Under the pieces are notes generated by a model that did no database searches, was not told the DNA's origin, and saw only the letters and a list, made by a program, of their open reading frames with translations. From Omphalotus guepiniiformis (taxonomy: Eukaryota > Basidiomycota > Agaricomycetes > Agaricales > Omphalotaceae), in assembly GCA_028554645.1 (NCBI GenBank), contig JAQOOI010000075.1:434001-498000 (forward strand): a stretch of 64,000 nt of DNA, given 5' to 3'. Of this stretch, positions 1 through 10,559 are shown piece by piece; position 1 is the stretch's first letter; each line of letters starts with the position of its first letter. The position numbers and the translations under genes were made by a program.

Positions 1-1822
1 GAACTAGGAGCTCCTATACGTGGCATCGTTGCCTTTACCGCGACTTCAACGTATGTTTGCTCGTTCTCTGTGCCGCCAAAGTTTATCGCTGAATTAATGT
101 AATAACTAGCGACAAAGCTGGACGTTCAATTCCTGCCCCCGGACGAGGAGGTCTGACTATTGCTAGAGAAGTTCCTTCGAAGCATCCCCTACCCCTCCTC
201 GACTTGTCATATAGATCTCGACAACTGTCCTTCCGCAGGACTCAAATCTCGCAGTGGCTTACTCATGAACAGGCTCAGCTACAAGACGAACTTGAACAAC
301 AGAAGAGCTCTGGACAACCTGCAGATGACGACTACATCGCTACTAGAATTGCCGCCCTTGAAGAGGAAGCTGCTCGTCAGGAGAAAGATGCCTTGCGTAT
401 GTATGGTATGCTAGAAGGCAATGACCCTCGCATTGCGCCTCTTCGTCGCGCGCTAGCTGTGTGGGGTCTGACCGTCGACGATATCAATGTTCTCTCCATT
501 CACGGCACCAGTACGAAAGCCAACGTGAGTAACCCCAATGAGCGGATCCTTATTTATTAACTCATTGTGCATCAATAATTAGGAGGAAAACGAGACGCAT
601 ATCTGGAATAGCGTCTTCGAAACTCTCTCGCGGACACCAGGTAATGCAGTCCCTATCATCGCACAGAAGAGTCTCCTCGGGCACGCCAAGGGTGGTGCTG
701 CTGCGTGGCAGATGTCTGGCCTTCTTGACTCCGTGAACACTGGTATCGTTCCTGGTAATAGAAACTGCGAGTGCGTATACAACCAATAATTTTCTGTTCG
801 TGACCTTAAACTCACTCTCATTTATAGCAACGTTGATTCGCACTTCCAGCATCGGAACTTCCTCATGTTCCCGTCTAAATCCATTCACACTGACGGGATT
901 CGAGCTGGAATCATGGTATGTGTTCAGGGTTGTTACTACGAGATGTCCTCTTACAATAATTTGCTTGTAGTCATCCTTCGGTTTTGGACAAGTTGGCGGA
1001 ATAGCCCTCATCATTCACCCTCGGTACTTATTCGGTGCTCTTGATCCCGCCTACTACGAAGCATACAAGGCCCGTCGTGCCGTTCGGGCGAAACAGACGT
1101 ACAAGGTCATGAGCGAGATGATGATCAAGAACAATCTCGTTCAGATCAAGGAGAAGCCCCCGTACGCTTTGGATATTGAGGACAAGGTCTTGATGAACTC
1201 GATGGCACGAGCATCGCCTGATCCCAAAACCGGGTCCTACACTTTCAAGCCAAAGCAAGAAACGCACGTCCCTATTGATACTGCTAATGTCAAGACCGTT
1301 TCGGAGGTACTTACCAACAATGCGGAGAAGGCCACTGAAGATTATGTCGGTGTCGGTGTTGATCAAGGTAAGCTGCACTAGTTGTCCTCTTTGACCTAAC
1401 CTAATCTAAACGTTGTCGAATAGAACTCATCTCCTCTGTCCCTTCACATAATCCCAATTTCATCTCCCGTAACTTCAGCGAAGCCGAAATCTCCTACTGC
1501 GCTTCACAACCTTCTCCTGCCTCCTCGTTCGCCGCTCGCTGGGTTGGCAAAGAAGCCGTCTTCAAATCACTGGGTGTAAAATCAAAGGGCGCAGCAGCGT
1601 CTATGAAGGACATTGAGATCCTGAACGACCAGGAGACGGGCGCCCCGCTTGTGATCCTACATGGAGAGGCTCAGGCCAAAGCATCGGAGAAGGGTGTTTC
1701 GAAGGTGTTGATTTCGTTGAGTCACTCAGAGGTTCGTCTTTCTTGTGTTGTCGACTCGCAGTCTTGCTGAATTGCATCCTGGATAGAATGTTGCCATTGC
1801 GTTTGCTCAAGCCACTAGATAA
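1..1822 (+). CDS. FAS2: Fatty acid synthase subunit alpha, C-terminal part (5' truncated by window)
   Basis: This is the 3' end of the cytosolic type I fatty acid synthase alpha chain, which condenses malonyl units during acyl elongation. Visible are the second half of the ketoacyl synthase domain (TATSTDKAGRSIPAPGRG, the active-site histidine in SIHGTST, and the histidine/lysine motif SLLGHAKGGAAAWQ) and the C-terminal phosphopantetheinyl transferase domain (GVGVDQELISSV with the metal-binding aspartate, and WVGKEAVFKSLG). The catalytic KS cysteine, reductase and ACP domains lie upstream of the window. Introns include 51-109 and one at about 525-582; the last exon starts at 1787 and ends at the TAA at 1820-1822. 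No premature stop is seen, so the gene looks intact. Family assignment is secure from the order of these motifs. Confidence 0.95.
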
Positions 1823-2940
1823 TTACAATTACTTTACTCACGTTTATGTTTCCATATCGCATCACTGACATGTATGTACAATAATGAGGTATTCACGAAC
1901 TGCTACAATAGATTTTTCTTTTCATCATTTCAAGCGATACAATGTTCGAGTCTTAAAGAATGCTGAGCGTCATCTAGTGACATTGTAATTATGAGATTCC
2001 CAGTACACTGCATTAGGATTGTGGGTACGTTCGTTCGGTGAAAGCGGTTTCATACCGACTAAAAGTAATAAAGTGGAGCATGAGCCACAACGACAAATTT
2101 TGAGAGAGGACACTCGACCTCTATAATTACACTTTCCCGTTTCTTTTGATCTTTCTGTATCTGCTCTAGACCTATTTTAATTCCTGCTTTGGCCAGAACC
2201 GATGCAAATTGTGGTTTTGGTGCGTTCGTAATATCGCATGTACAAAAAGAAGATCAAAACCCGGAATTGTGAGTTAGCGATCCAATCGAAATGGTGACCA
2301 AAAAGTACAGGGAGCGGCGAACACGAAACTAACGACGCAGGTCAGCAAAGGGACCAGCAGAAAGACCTGATCAAATATATCTGTGGACAAAGTTAGTGAA
2401 TCATGATGGTTGTCTGCATCACAGAGAATAACGGGAGCATGAAATTCACAAAAAAAGGGAACTCACTGGATGATCTAAGAAAGGAGGACACGTAGAGATA
2501 TTGGTGACTAGAAAGATGATTGCACAGAAGGGGGCGAGGTACTGCCCGACCAGCGTGAAAAACTAACACTCTGGGTTCAACTGGCTTGAATACATCTTAG
2601 AAGTCTGCGATTTTTCTTTGAAGCGGAAATGGATGGGGCCCACGTAAGTTTGTCGGAAATGGCATTGATACAACTGCTGAACAGGCATGTAGAGCAGGCC
2701 TCTTTACAAGAGTGAATGCAAATTGAAAAATCAGCAGGATAAGCTAAAACGCTAGAAAAATTGGGACAAATCATCTCGCAATACCAAGTTTACTGTCTAT
2801 TGTTGCACGTGTGTAAACTAGATCCACACGAATCCGCATGCTGAAATGTGTCTAATATCCATGCTGAAAAGGTGAGGCGTTAAGGGTCCAAAATCGTGGC
2901 AATGAAATAGTCTCGAAAAAATAATACAATAAGCTCGTCA
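1823..2940. other. Intergenic, convergent 3' regions of FAS2 and DBP5
   Basis: About 1.1 kb between two converging genes. It is AT-rich, with short open frames only and nothing protein-like. It must hold both 3' UTRs and polyadenylation regions. One CACGTG hexamer is at 2806-2811. I see no repeat or RNA gene here. Confidence 0.6.
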
Positions 2941-4837
2941 CTACTTCAGTGCTTTCTTCATTTTCTGCAGACGAAAAAAATGAATACAACATATATAGAA
3001 AAAAAATCAGCAAACATACCTCCTCCATCACATCGATGTCATTAGTCTCAATTCGCACAATCTTCTTTCCCGTAGCCTTCTCAATCTGCTCCATCTGCTG
3101 CCACGTCCTCCGGTCGTGAACGAAATTGACAGAAATACCCTTGCGTCCAAACCGACCTGTTCGGCCAATGCGATGGATGTATGTCTCCACATCTGGTTGC
3201 ACATCGTCGGAGCGTGAATTATTGCGCTCGTTCATGAGGGGAAGGTCGTAATTAACGACCATGTTCACTTGAAGGATGTCAATCCCTCGCGCAATGACAT
3301 TGGTAGTGATCAGGACCTAAAGAAAATAATTAAAGTCAAAACTCGCATAGAAAAGCGGCATTTCGTCTTTACTTTACCTTCTCTTTGCCTTCCCTGAACC
3401 GATCGATAATCTGGTCACGCTCAGTCGCATCCTTAGCGCCATGTAGTGATGCGACACGGTGACCCTCGGCTGTCATCCTTGCTGATATTCTGTCAGCTGT
3501 GTGACGATGTTGGCAGAATATAATGCTCTGCCCAATAGTGAGTAGAGTGTATAACGCAACGAGGATATCATATTTGTGCTCCTCATTCTTGCAATCCATA
3601 TAAAACTGCCGAATAGAGTCAACGCTGAGCTCCTCCTTTTGCAGTTCGATTTTGTTGGCTTTGGGGGCAAATTTGGAGGCGAAGGCGCGGACATGATCGG
3701 GGAAAGTGGCGGAAAAGAGAATGATTTGCACGCTGTTCTTTGGAAGCATGCTGTGTATCGCGTCAACATAAGCGTATTGAGGTGAAACAGGAATGGGACA
3801 CACTTCTTCACCCTCAGCGTCTGATCGCCTAGACCATCTTGGTCAAGCATGTTGTCCGCCTCATCCAGAACAAACACCCTGACATCGCTAACATCGATGA
3901 CCTTACGCCGCATAAGATCAATTGTAGTACCGGGAGTACCCACAATGATGTGTGCAGTAATATGAGTAGCATTCCTCGGAAGATTGTCTTTGATCGCGTA
4001 TTCAGTCTGCACTTGTGTGAATTTGCCCATAGAGATGATAACAGACATGATTTGGCGCGCTAGTTCACGAGACGGAGCAAGACAGATGGCCTAATCGATA
4101 TGCTCAGCATAAAGAAAACTTGAGATGGATTTCCCAATACCTGAGGTTTGTTCTTCGTAAAATCGATGCGACTTAGCATAGTTAAAACGAATGCTGCAGT
4201 CTTTCCTGTCCCAGATTGAGATTGGCCGATCATATTCGTTGGGCTGAAATGTCAAGTTAGTGGAGAAACAAATCGATATCAGCTCAGTTCCTGCTCACGG
4301 ATTGGAAAGCAGCAAAGGAAGCGCGCGCTCCTGAATCTTTGAAGGCTTCGAGAATCCCATATCATAAATCCCTTTGAGGAGATCTTGGTGGCTAATGAAC
4401 GCGAACTAAGATGTAATGACAGCCAATTATCCGAGCGCACGTACAGGCCAAGTTCTTCAAACGTTTTCACGCTATACAGAGGGGAATTTGAGTCCGCTTG
4501 TTGATCCGCGAGAGTGACCTGTGATAATGGAAGTCAGCTTCTCCTACACGCCACTCCAGTTGCTAGAGACATACAGTGACTTCAAAGCTAGATGTTATCA
4601 AGTCACTACCTTGACCTAGAGTCCATGCTGTTAATGAGCCTTCACAATCGTAAAAGCACACCAACCTTCAACTGGTGCCGCCTTCTCCTCCTCCACTGGA
4701 GGCTTTTCCTCTGCAGGCTTGGAGCCATCTGGCGGTACTGTAGAGGGTTATCAATACGAATATCTGTAGTATGCAATGTCGAATTATCAAGTACCTGGAT
4801 TATAGAACCCGTCAGCATCTTTTTCCAAGGTGGACAT
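2941..4837 (-). CDS. DBP5: DEAD-box RNA helicase Dbp5/DDX19, mRNA export
   Basis: Dbp5 remodels mRNPs on the cytoplasmic face of the nuclear pore, where Gle1-IP6 activates its ATPase. The N-terminus is [14 protein letters not shown] followed by a Pro/Glu/Lys-rich linker. Core motifs in order: [10 protein letters not shown] (Q-motif region), the P-loop region around 4200, [15 protein letters not shown] (motif Ib), [19 protein letters not shown] (motif II, DEAD), [20 protein letters not shown] (motif III, SAT), [23 protein letters not shown] and [15 protein letters not shown] (motif VI). The NMLDQ..GLGDQ and YMDCKNE signatures separate Dbp5 from other DEAD proteins. The last exon is tiny (2941-2964) and encodes KMKKALK plus stop, after an intron whose donor follows DVMEE. 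The start ATG at 4835-4837 opens a short first exon. It diverges from the GH16 gene. Confidence 0.93.
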
Positions 4838-4917
4838 GGCCGAGTCAAAAAGTGAAGTTGATCATGGCACTCGGGTTGATCAGAGTTGCATGACAATCTA
4901 ATCTAATCTCTGCCCGG

Positions 4918-4925
4918 TCACGTGA
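4918..4925. promoter_or_regulatory. TCACGTGA E-box between DBP5 and GH16
   Basis: A perfect palindrome in the 278-bp gap between the divergent DBP5 and GH16 starts. It matches the core of bHLH (Cbf1/Pho4-type) sites. Function is inferred from position only. Confidence 0.4.
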
Positions 4926-5115
4926 GGCCGCGCGCCTCGTGTTTGCGGTTCTGCTTCGACTGTGGCGCGAGCAACCTCATGTCCTCCTTTAAACGTTTTT
5001 CTTTTTTCTTCTGCGTCATTACAGTACTTATTAGGTGGATGTACCGCCTTCTTACCTCTATATCAGCCAGCGGTGCTCCCCTGGTCTCCTACCTACCTCC
5101 CCCGACTTTCTAGAA

Positions 5116-6839
5116 ATGCGCTTTAAAGTTTTGCCCTGCCAGAACTTGTTCTTTACACTGTTTTCTTTACAGCTTGTCTTACTATGCCAAGGCTATGACT
5201 TTGTTCGTGAATACTCTGGAGCAAGCTTCTTTGATGAATGGAACTTCTACGGAAATTATGACAACCTGACACTGGGTGATGTAAGCATCCTTGAGCCAAG
5301 TCACTCAACAAATCTAACTCTTGGCCTTCATTTGCTTTGTACATGCAGGTGATGTCTACTGGGTTAGCGAAGCCGACGCGTTCGCGCAGAGTCTAGCGTA
5401 TGTCAACACTGCTGGAAATGCCATACTCAAAGTCGACAACATGCACACTGTGCAATCCCCTAACAAGAGGAACTCAGTAAGTAACAGCTCCACAAAACTC
5501 AGTCATAGCCCTGATGCTTTAATTGGCCTGCTAGGTTAGAATCACGTCCAAAGATGCTTATGCAGTAGGGAGCCTTTGGATCATCGATTTGCATCACATC
5601 CCTTTTGGTTGCTCCGTGCGTACTTGATCACTGAATGCATGAGTTCTGTCATGAACTGTAGGAGCGTCCGTAGGTATGGCCGGCGTTTTGGACAATGGGT
5701 CCTGTATGGCCAGATGACGGAGAAATAGAGCAAGTGTGGTTTGAATGCCCTGTTTAACTACTGACAATCAGCCTGCAGTATCATCGAGGCTATCAACCTC
5801 ATGCCGAACAACCAAATGGCTCTTCACACTACTTCAGGATGCTCCCATACTACTCCCCCGAATCAGATCAGCCAAACATTGGTGACCGACTGCTCTTCAT
5901 CTTCTGGGTGTACAGTCGGAGAGTTGCAACCTAACAGTTATTTGACTGGCTTCGCCGAGGCCGGTGGAGGTGTCTGGGCTACTCAATTCGATGTTTCTGG
6001 GTGAGTTCCTCCGGCCATGAATGTGCCATTTCCCAGCCTAAATTTTTTCAACAGGATATTGTTAGTACCTATTGCTCGCTTTCCCCTGGCCCTATGACTG
6101 ATGCCTCCATATATACAGTATTTGGTTCTGGAGTGTAAGAAATGGAACCTGTCACTAAAATCAAGCTTCCATTCTAATGATTTTCTCATAGCGGCCCAAC
6201 ATTCCGTCTTCAATTCTGCAAGCCACGTCTAACGCTGGCATAGATGTCTCACAATGGGGTCCTCCATCAGCAAGCTACTTAGCTTCCTCATGTAACATCT
6301 CGGAATTCTTCTCGCCGCAGAATCTCGTTCTGGATATCACACTTTGTGGGATATGGTAGGCTATTCTGCTCGCTTCAACTCTACGAGCCCTCTTTGTATA
6401 ACGACCTATTCGCAGGGCCGGCTTGCCAGAAACGTATTCTCCCTCATGTGGTAATTCAGGCCCCACCGGGATATGTGTAAGCTCTCCTTCTCACATCACG
6501 ATACAAAGTTCCTAAGATCGATCGGAAATATTCTAGTATAATGACAACGTTGTTGGGCCTGGCACAAACTACAACGACGCTTATTTCGAGGTCTCCTACA
6601 TTCGTGCCTATACAACAGGAGGAATTGCGCCTACGCCTACTGCGCAACCAATTGCCATCGCTTCGAACGGTGCCACCGGATTCACGACTACTGCTGCAGC
6701 ATCCACGAATACAATCCTCCATTCAAGCCCGCTTTTCTACCCTGGAAGCGCGACAGGCAGCCCTAGATTGGGCGGTGGTGAAGCTGTATGGTGGTGGTTA
6801 ATATCGGCATTGGTTGTCGGATTGATTCGTTTGCTTTAA
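5116..6839 (+). CDS. Secreted GH16 glycoside hydrolase (endo-beta-1,3(4)-glucanase, laminarinase type), likely GPI-anchored
   Basis: The protein opens with a signal peptide (MRFKVLPCQNLFFTLFSLQL...) and then ASFFDEWNFYGNYDNLTLGD, typical of fungal GH16 laminarinases acting on cell-wall glucans. The catalytic motif GEIDIIEAIN (E-x-D-x-x-E) is complete only after removing a 48-nt GC-AG intron (5731-5778) that cuts the aspartate codon. Further family motifs: VWPAFWTMGPVWPDDGEI, NNQMALHTTSGC, FDVSGIFIWFWSRPNIP and NYNDAYFEVSYIRAY. The C-terminus is a Ser/Thr-rich linker, a small-residue stretch and a hydrophobic tail (WWWLISALVVGLIRLL), as in GPI-anchored wall enzymes. Two very small exons, 6055-6060 (6 nt) and 6119-6134 (16 nt), are needed to keep frame. 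The first intron (5276-5348) is flanked by a GTGATGT repeat; only the donor GTGATG keeps the frame. Exact substrate cannot be read from sequence. Confidence 0.88.
5731..5778 (+). other. GC-AG intron within the GH16 catalytic motif
   Basis: The donor reads GA|GCAAGT, the classic GC-donor context, and the acceptor is CTGCAG. Splicing here gives GEIDIIEAIN; reading on or using the nearest GT donor does not restore the E-x-D-x-x-E motif. Confidence 0.8.
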
Positions 6840-7220
6840 TTTATGACTATGAAACGACTCTAGGCCTGTAAACCTGTGCTTTAGATTGACACCCTATTGT
6901 CTTTCTTTTGCAGTGCGCTGAGCGTGCAGGGTAGCTAGATGTTTACTTGAATGTTTGTAGAATGGCTGGTGGCTCGACTTGATATACGCTGCGACTGGAC
7001 CATTGTTTGATTTATGTATCAATATTGCTATTGGTAGTAATAATTACTCCAAATACATGTTTGCTTTCATAGATATGTATAGTCTTAGGGGGAATGAAGT
7101 CTATATACGCGGGTCTTTGGTGAAGATGACAGAACGATCATGCCGTCTTAATCTTCATATGTACTGATTTTGCCCTGGTGAGTTGGTCATACCCTAGGTA
7201 CGAGCAAGTCCGCATCAGTG
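6840..7220. other. Intergenic, convergent 3' regions of GH16 and ALDH
   Basis: About 380 bp of AT-rich 3' flank between two converging genes. Only short meaningless frames are present. Confidence 0.6.
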
Positions 7221-9291
7221 TCACCGTGTCCTGCCAAGGCTCTGAAAGAACATACCGAATTTACTCAAACTGACGCCTCTGCCACTGTCCTTCACTCCAG
7301 TCCAGGACAAAGCTGGATCGAGATAATCACATCTTCATCAGACACGAACGCACATTCAGTTCCAATAGCATTCGCGCAACAAGAAGACATCGATACATAC
7401 CTGTTGAGGAACACAGTTCCGGTTTCTAGTTCGTCGACAAACTTGAGGAATGCCTGCTCTGATTCGGGATTTTGAGCGGCATTAGTCCATACTGACGCGG
7501 TAAGACCGTATTTAGAGTCGTTCATGAGTTTGATTGCTTCCTCGTCAGAAGAGACCTTTTGAATGCCGACGACGGGTCCAAACGTTTCTTCCTATAAGTA
7601 TACTTGACGTTTAGTGTACATGAACATTGGCACATCAAGCCATAATACCGTCATGACGTCCATGGCTAGAGTTCAGAAACTTGAGTGACATAAGAAAACG
7701 AGGACATAGGAAACGCACTGTGATCGACGTTGATCAAGACTTGAGGCGCAACGTATGTAGTGTCACTATAGACATTGGAGGATTGCTGACCTTATCAAAA
7801 GAATAAACTTACGCTTTGGCAATAGGGAAAAGATCCTCCGGGATAAGAGCCGTTGCTCCAGCCTTGACTGCAGATAAACGTCACCCGGGGTGCAGAAAGA
7901 CTTGACGCATATTGTCTCACCAGCATCGGCGACTTGTTTCCGTATTCTCGCTGCACTTGCCAAACTCACAACGGGACCGAGATTCGTCTCGGTAAGTGTG
8001 GGGTCACCAAGTTTATAGCCCTAGGTACGTGATGAATGAGATTCAAGTTAATCTATATGGACTGTTTGTTACCTTGACGAGTTTAGCATAACCTTCAACG
8101 AACGCATCGTATACCGACTCGTGCACGTAAATACGCTGCAAAAAAAGCAACTCAATGACTCGTGAAAGTGGTGAATTGCCGCCGGACTTACTTCAACAGC
8201 ACAACAACTTTGTCCCGAATTGAACATCGCACCTGCGAAGACAATCAGACGAAAAGAACCAGGGGATGAGAAAAGATCAATCGCACCATCTACCAATTCG
8301 GCGATCGTGTATTCGAGATCAGCATCGGGCCTCACATACGCTGGGTCTTTGCCTCCGAGCTGAAACCCCATGTCAGAGACAGGCATCTATGTGAGAGTGC
8401 CACCGGCCTACCTCTAATGCAACACCTTTGAATCCGGACGCTTTCGCAGCAACTTCCCCTACTGCATGTCCGCCAACAACACTTCCGGTAAACGACACAA
8501 AATTGACAGAAGGATGTTCGATGACATGGGTAGTCAGAGATGGCGACATATGTACTACCTGGATGATATCCTTCGGCACTCCAGCACGCGTGAGCGCAAG
8601 GGCGAAACGCTCTGCAGTCAAAGGTGTCTGTGGAGAAGGCTTGAGGAGCACGGCATTTCCGGCGACAATGGCAGGAAGCACGGAGTTGATTGAAACTAGA
8701 TAAGGGTAGCTGTATCGGTACAGGTTAGGGCGTTTAGCTTCGCATGATATTAGTTAGTATACATACTTCCAAGGCGCAATAACGAGAATGACCCCTAGAG
8801 GGGCGCGCTTGATGAACCGTTTGAAGCCGGGCTTGTCAGTGTCCTCCAGGGAGACATCGGCCAACGACTTTTCGGCAATAGACAGCATATAGTCCGCTCG
8901 ACTAAGAAATCCGTTTATTTCTCCAGGAACCTGGGAAACGGGCCTATCATGATAGTTCAACACGCGTACATTACATTACTTAGTAGTCCTCGCGGGAGAC
9001 GCACCGTCCCATTTGCATAGTCAATTCCGCGGGAAGCTCTTTACTCATAGCTTTGAACTCGTCCTGACCAGGGCCTCTTTGAGTCACTCTGACCAGAAGA
9101 ATTCAGATGCATACTATGAACTTCTGGCCTATCGCAATCCTTTCCGACACAGAAACTTTGCTCCATGACTTTTGCGCGTCTTCAGCATTCTTGATGAGTT
9201 TGTCAAGCTCTGATTCGGATGGATATTGACGTGTGACGAAGGGCTGTTGGCTGTGGGGAATAATAGTGGTCTGTGAAGTTTCAGAGGACAT
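7221..9291 (-). CDS. NAD(P)-dependent aldehyde dehydrogenase
   Basis: An ALDH-superfamily enzyme oxidising an aldehyde to a carboxylate. The N-terminus is MSSETSQTTIIPHSQQPF with no targeting signal, so probably cytosolic. Motifs in order: PLGVILVIAPWKY (cofactor-site region), AIVAGNAVLLKPSPQTPLT, FVSFTGSVVGG, the catalytic glutamate in VALELGGKDP (split by an intron after LE), the catalytic cysteine in MFNSGQSCCAVER, the EETFGPVVGIQKV stretch (NAD binding) and a C-terminal GVKDSGRGVSLSKFG. All catalytic residues are present. At least seven short introns. The stop is at 7221-7223. Substrate is not predictable; the GGKDPAYVRPDADL block resembles semialdehyde/lactaldehyde-type ALDHs. Head-to-head with the adenylyltransferase gene; only about 105 bp separate the two ATGs. 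Confidence 0.9.
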
Positions 9292-9395
9292 GATGGCGGA
9301 AGATAACAATTCAATCGGCTATCTTATCTCAGTGAGTGCTGTACATACCTTTCAAATTCTTTTCCTTACCTGACGAATATTACTTGGTAACTGCA
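9292..9395. promoter_or_regulatory. Compact bidirectional promoter, ALDH / POF1-like
   Basis: 104 bp separate the ATG codons of two divergent genes, so both transcription start regions must share this segment or overlap the coding ends. No clear TATA box is seen. Confidence 0.6.
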
Positions 9396-10334
9396 ATGTC
9401 TTTCTCGTCTTCTATACAGCGGCTAGCCAAAGGTTTGACAGTTCCTCCAGTTGAACTTGTCTTTACACCTCATTCTCTGTGGCCACTGCCACGCTCGAAT
9501 TTCTCAAGAAGAGCAAGGACACTCCAAGTCGCGGTCCTTGACTCGTCCTTCAATCCGCCAACTATTGCTCATCTTGGTCTGGCGAACGCCCCCAGACCCT
9601 CTTATGATACAAAGGAAGACCAAGACTATGATGCCAAACTACTACTACTCTCTGTACGAAATGCCGATAAGCAACTAAAACCTACTGACGCAACTTACGT
9701 CCAACGTCTCGAGATGATGGTTGAACTTGCCAAAGAGATTGTTAATCGAAACCAGGGTGAACACGAAGATACTGGCAATACTGCTGTAGCCATCATCGAT
9801 GAACCGACCTTTGTTGGAAAGTCGAGAATCCTACAAGCATTCCTCAGGAATCGTCTGACTGACGCAGGTCATCCGAATGGTCTGCCTCAGCTCACATTTC
9901 TGCTTGGTTATGACACTTTGGAGCGCCTTTTTGCGCCTCGGTACTACAAACCTCCCCAATCCGAGTCAGGCGAGTACTCAGAAAACGACGCGACGCGTCA
10001 GATGTACGCGGCATTGCGAATATTCTTCGCCCATCCTCCCGAGGGCGATGGGTCACGCGTAGTTTGTGCTCGAAGGAGTCCTTCTTCATATCCTCAAGCT
10101 CCTGCAAGCACGTCTTCGCGTGAACAAATGTCTCTCACATCTACCATTCACGATTTCTACACATCGCAGTCACTCCCCAGTGAGTGTGTCAAGATGATAG
10201 ACATCGGCAAAGATGTATGGAACGCGAGCTCGAGCGCTGTAAGAGCAGCGATTAGTAGAGGGGATGATGAGTGGAAGGCAATGGTCAGTGTCAACGTGAG
10301 GGAGTATATCGTGAAAGAAGGATTATACAAGTAA
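9396..10334 (+). CDS. Nicotinamide-nucleotide adenylyltransferase-like protein (POF1 type), intronless
   Basis: About 312 residues in one uninterrupted frame, rare in this intron-rich window. The nucleotidyltransferase signature is VLDSSFNPPTIAHLGL (SFNPPTxAHL, the HxGH-type nucleotide-binding loop), and the second signature near the C-terminus is NASSSAVRAAIS (SSxxVR). This matches the yeast POF1/NMNAT-like family, which transfers AMP from ATP to nicotinamide mononucleotide. PQLTFLLGYDTLERLFAPRYY in the middle corresponds to the substrate-recognition segment (GxDxL) of NMNATs. I chose ATG 9396 (MSFSSSIQRLAKG); an in-frame ATG lies 60 nt upstream, at 9336. Exact substrate is an inference. Shares a promoter with the NAD(P)-dependent ALDH. 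Confidence 0.82.
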   Translation: MSFSSSIQRLAKGLTVPPVELVFTPHSLWPLPRSNFSRRARTLQVAVLDSSFNPPTIAHLGLANAPRPSYDTKEDQDYDAKLLLLSVRNADKQLKPTDATYVQRLEMMVELAKEIVNRNQGEHEDTGNTAVAIIDEPTFVGKSRILQAFLRNRLTDAGHPNGLPQLTFLLGYDTLERLFAPRYYKPPQSESGEYSENDATRQMYAALRIFFAHPPEGDGSRVVCARRSPSSYPQAPASTSSREQMSLTSTIHDFYTSQSLPSECVKMIDIGKDVWNASSSAVRAAISRGDDEWKAMVSVNVREYIVKEGLYK

Positions 10335-10559
10335 CTACCGTTATACGACTTCGTTCACGGAATGTTCGTCATATACATTGAAGCAAATTCTTCCAAACAA
10401 ATTACAAACTGTATTCTTGAGCAGTGTGTACTCGAAGAATTCAATATTAAGGTAAATGAGGCAGCTTGTGAAAAGTCCGCAAGCTTGAAACTAGCCCTCT
10501 GAAATCATCTAAGTGGAAGGTCCTGCAGTCAAATATCTATATAGCATAAACATAAGTCT

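Noticed and set aside
562..1378. Long - strand frames opposite FAS2
   Set aside because: They overlap conserved FAS2 exons on the other strand and have no family motif; they are shadows.
2577..2774. 65-codon - strand frame with several Cys between FAS2 and DBP5
   Set aside because: No signal peptide, no Cys spacing pattern, no plausible introns; probably chance in a 3' flank.
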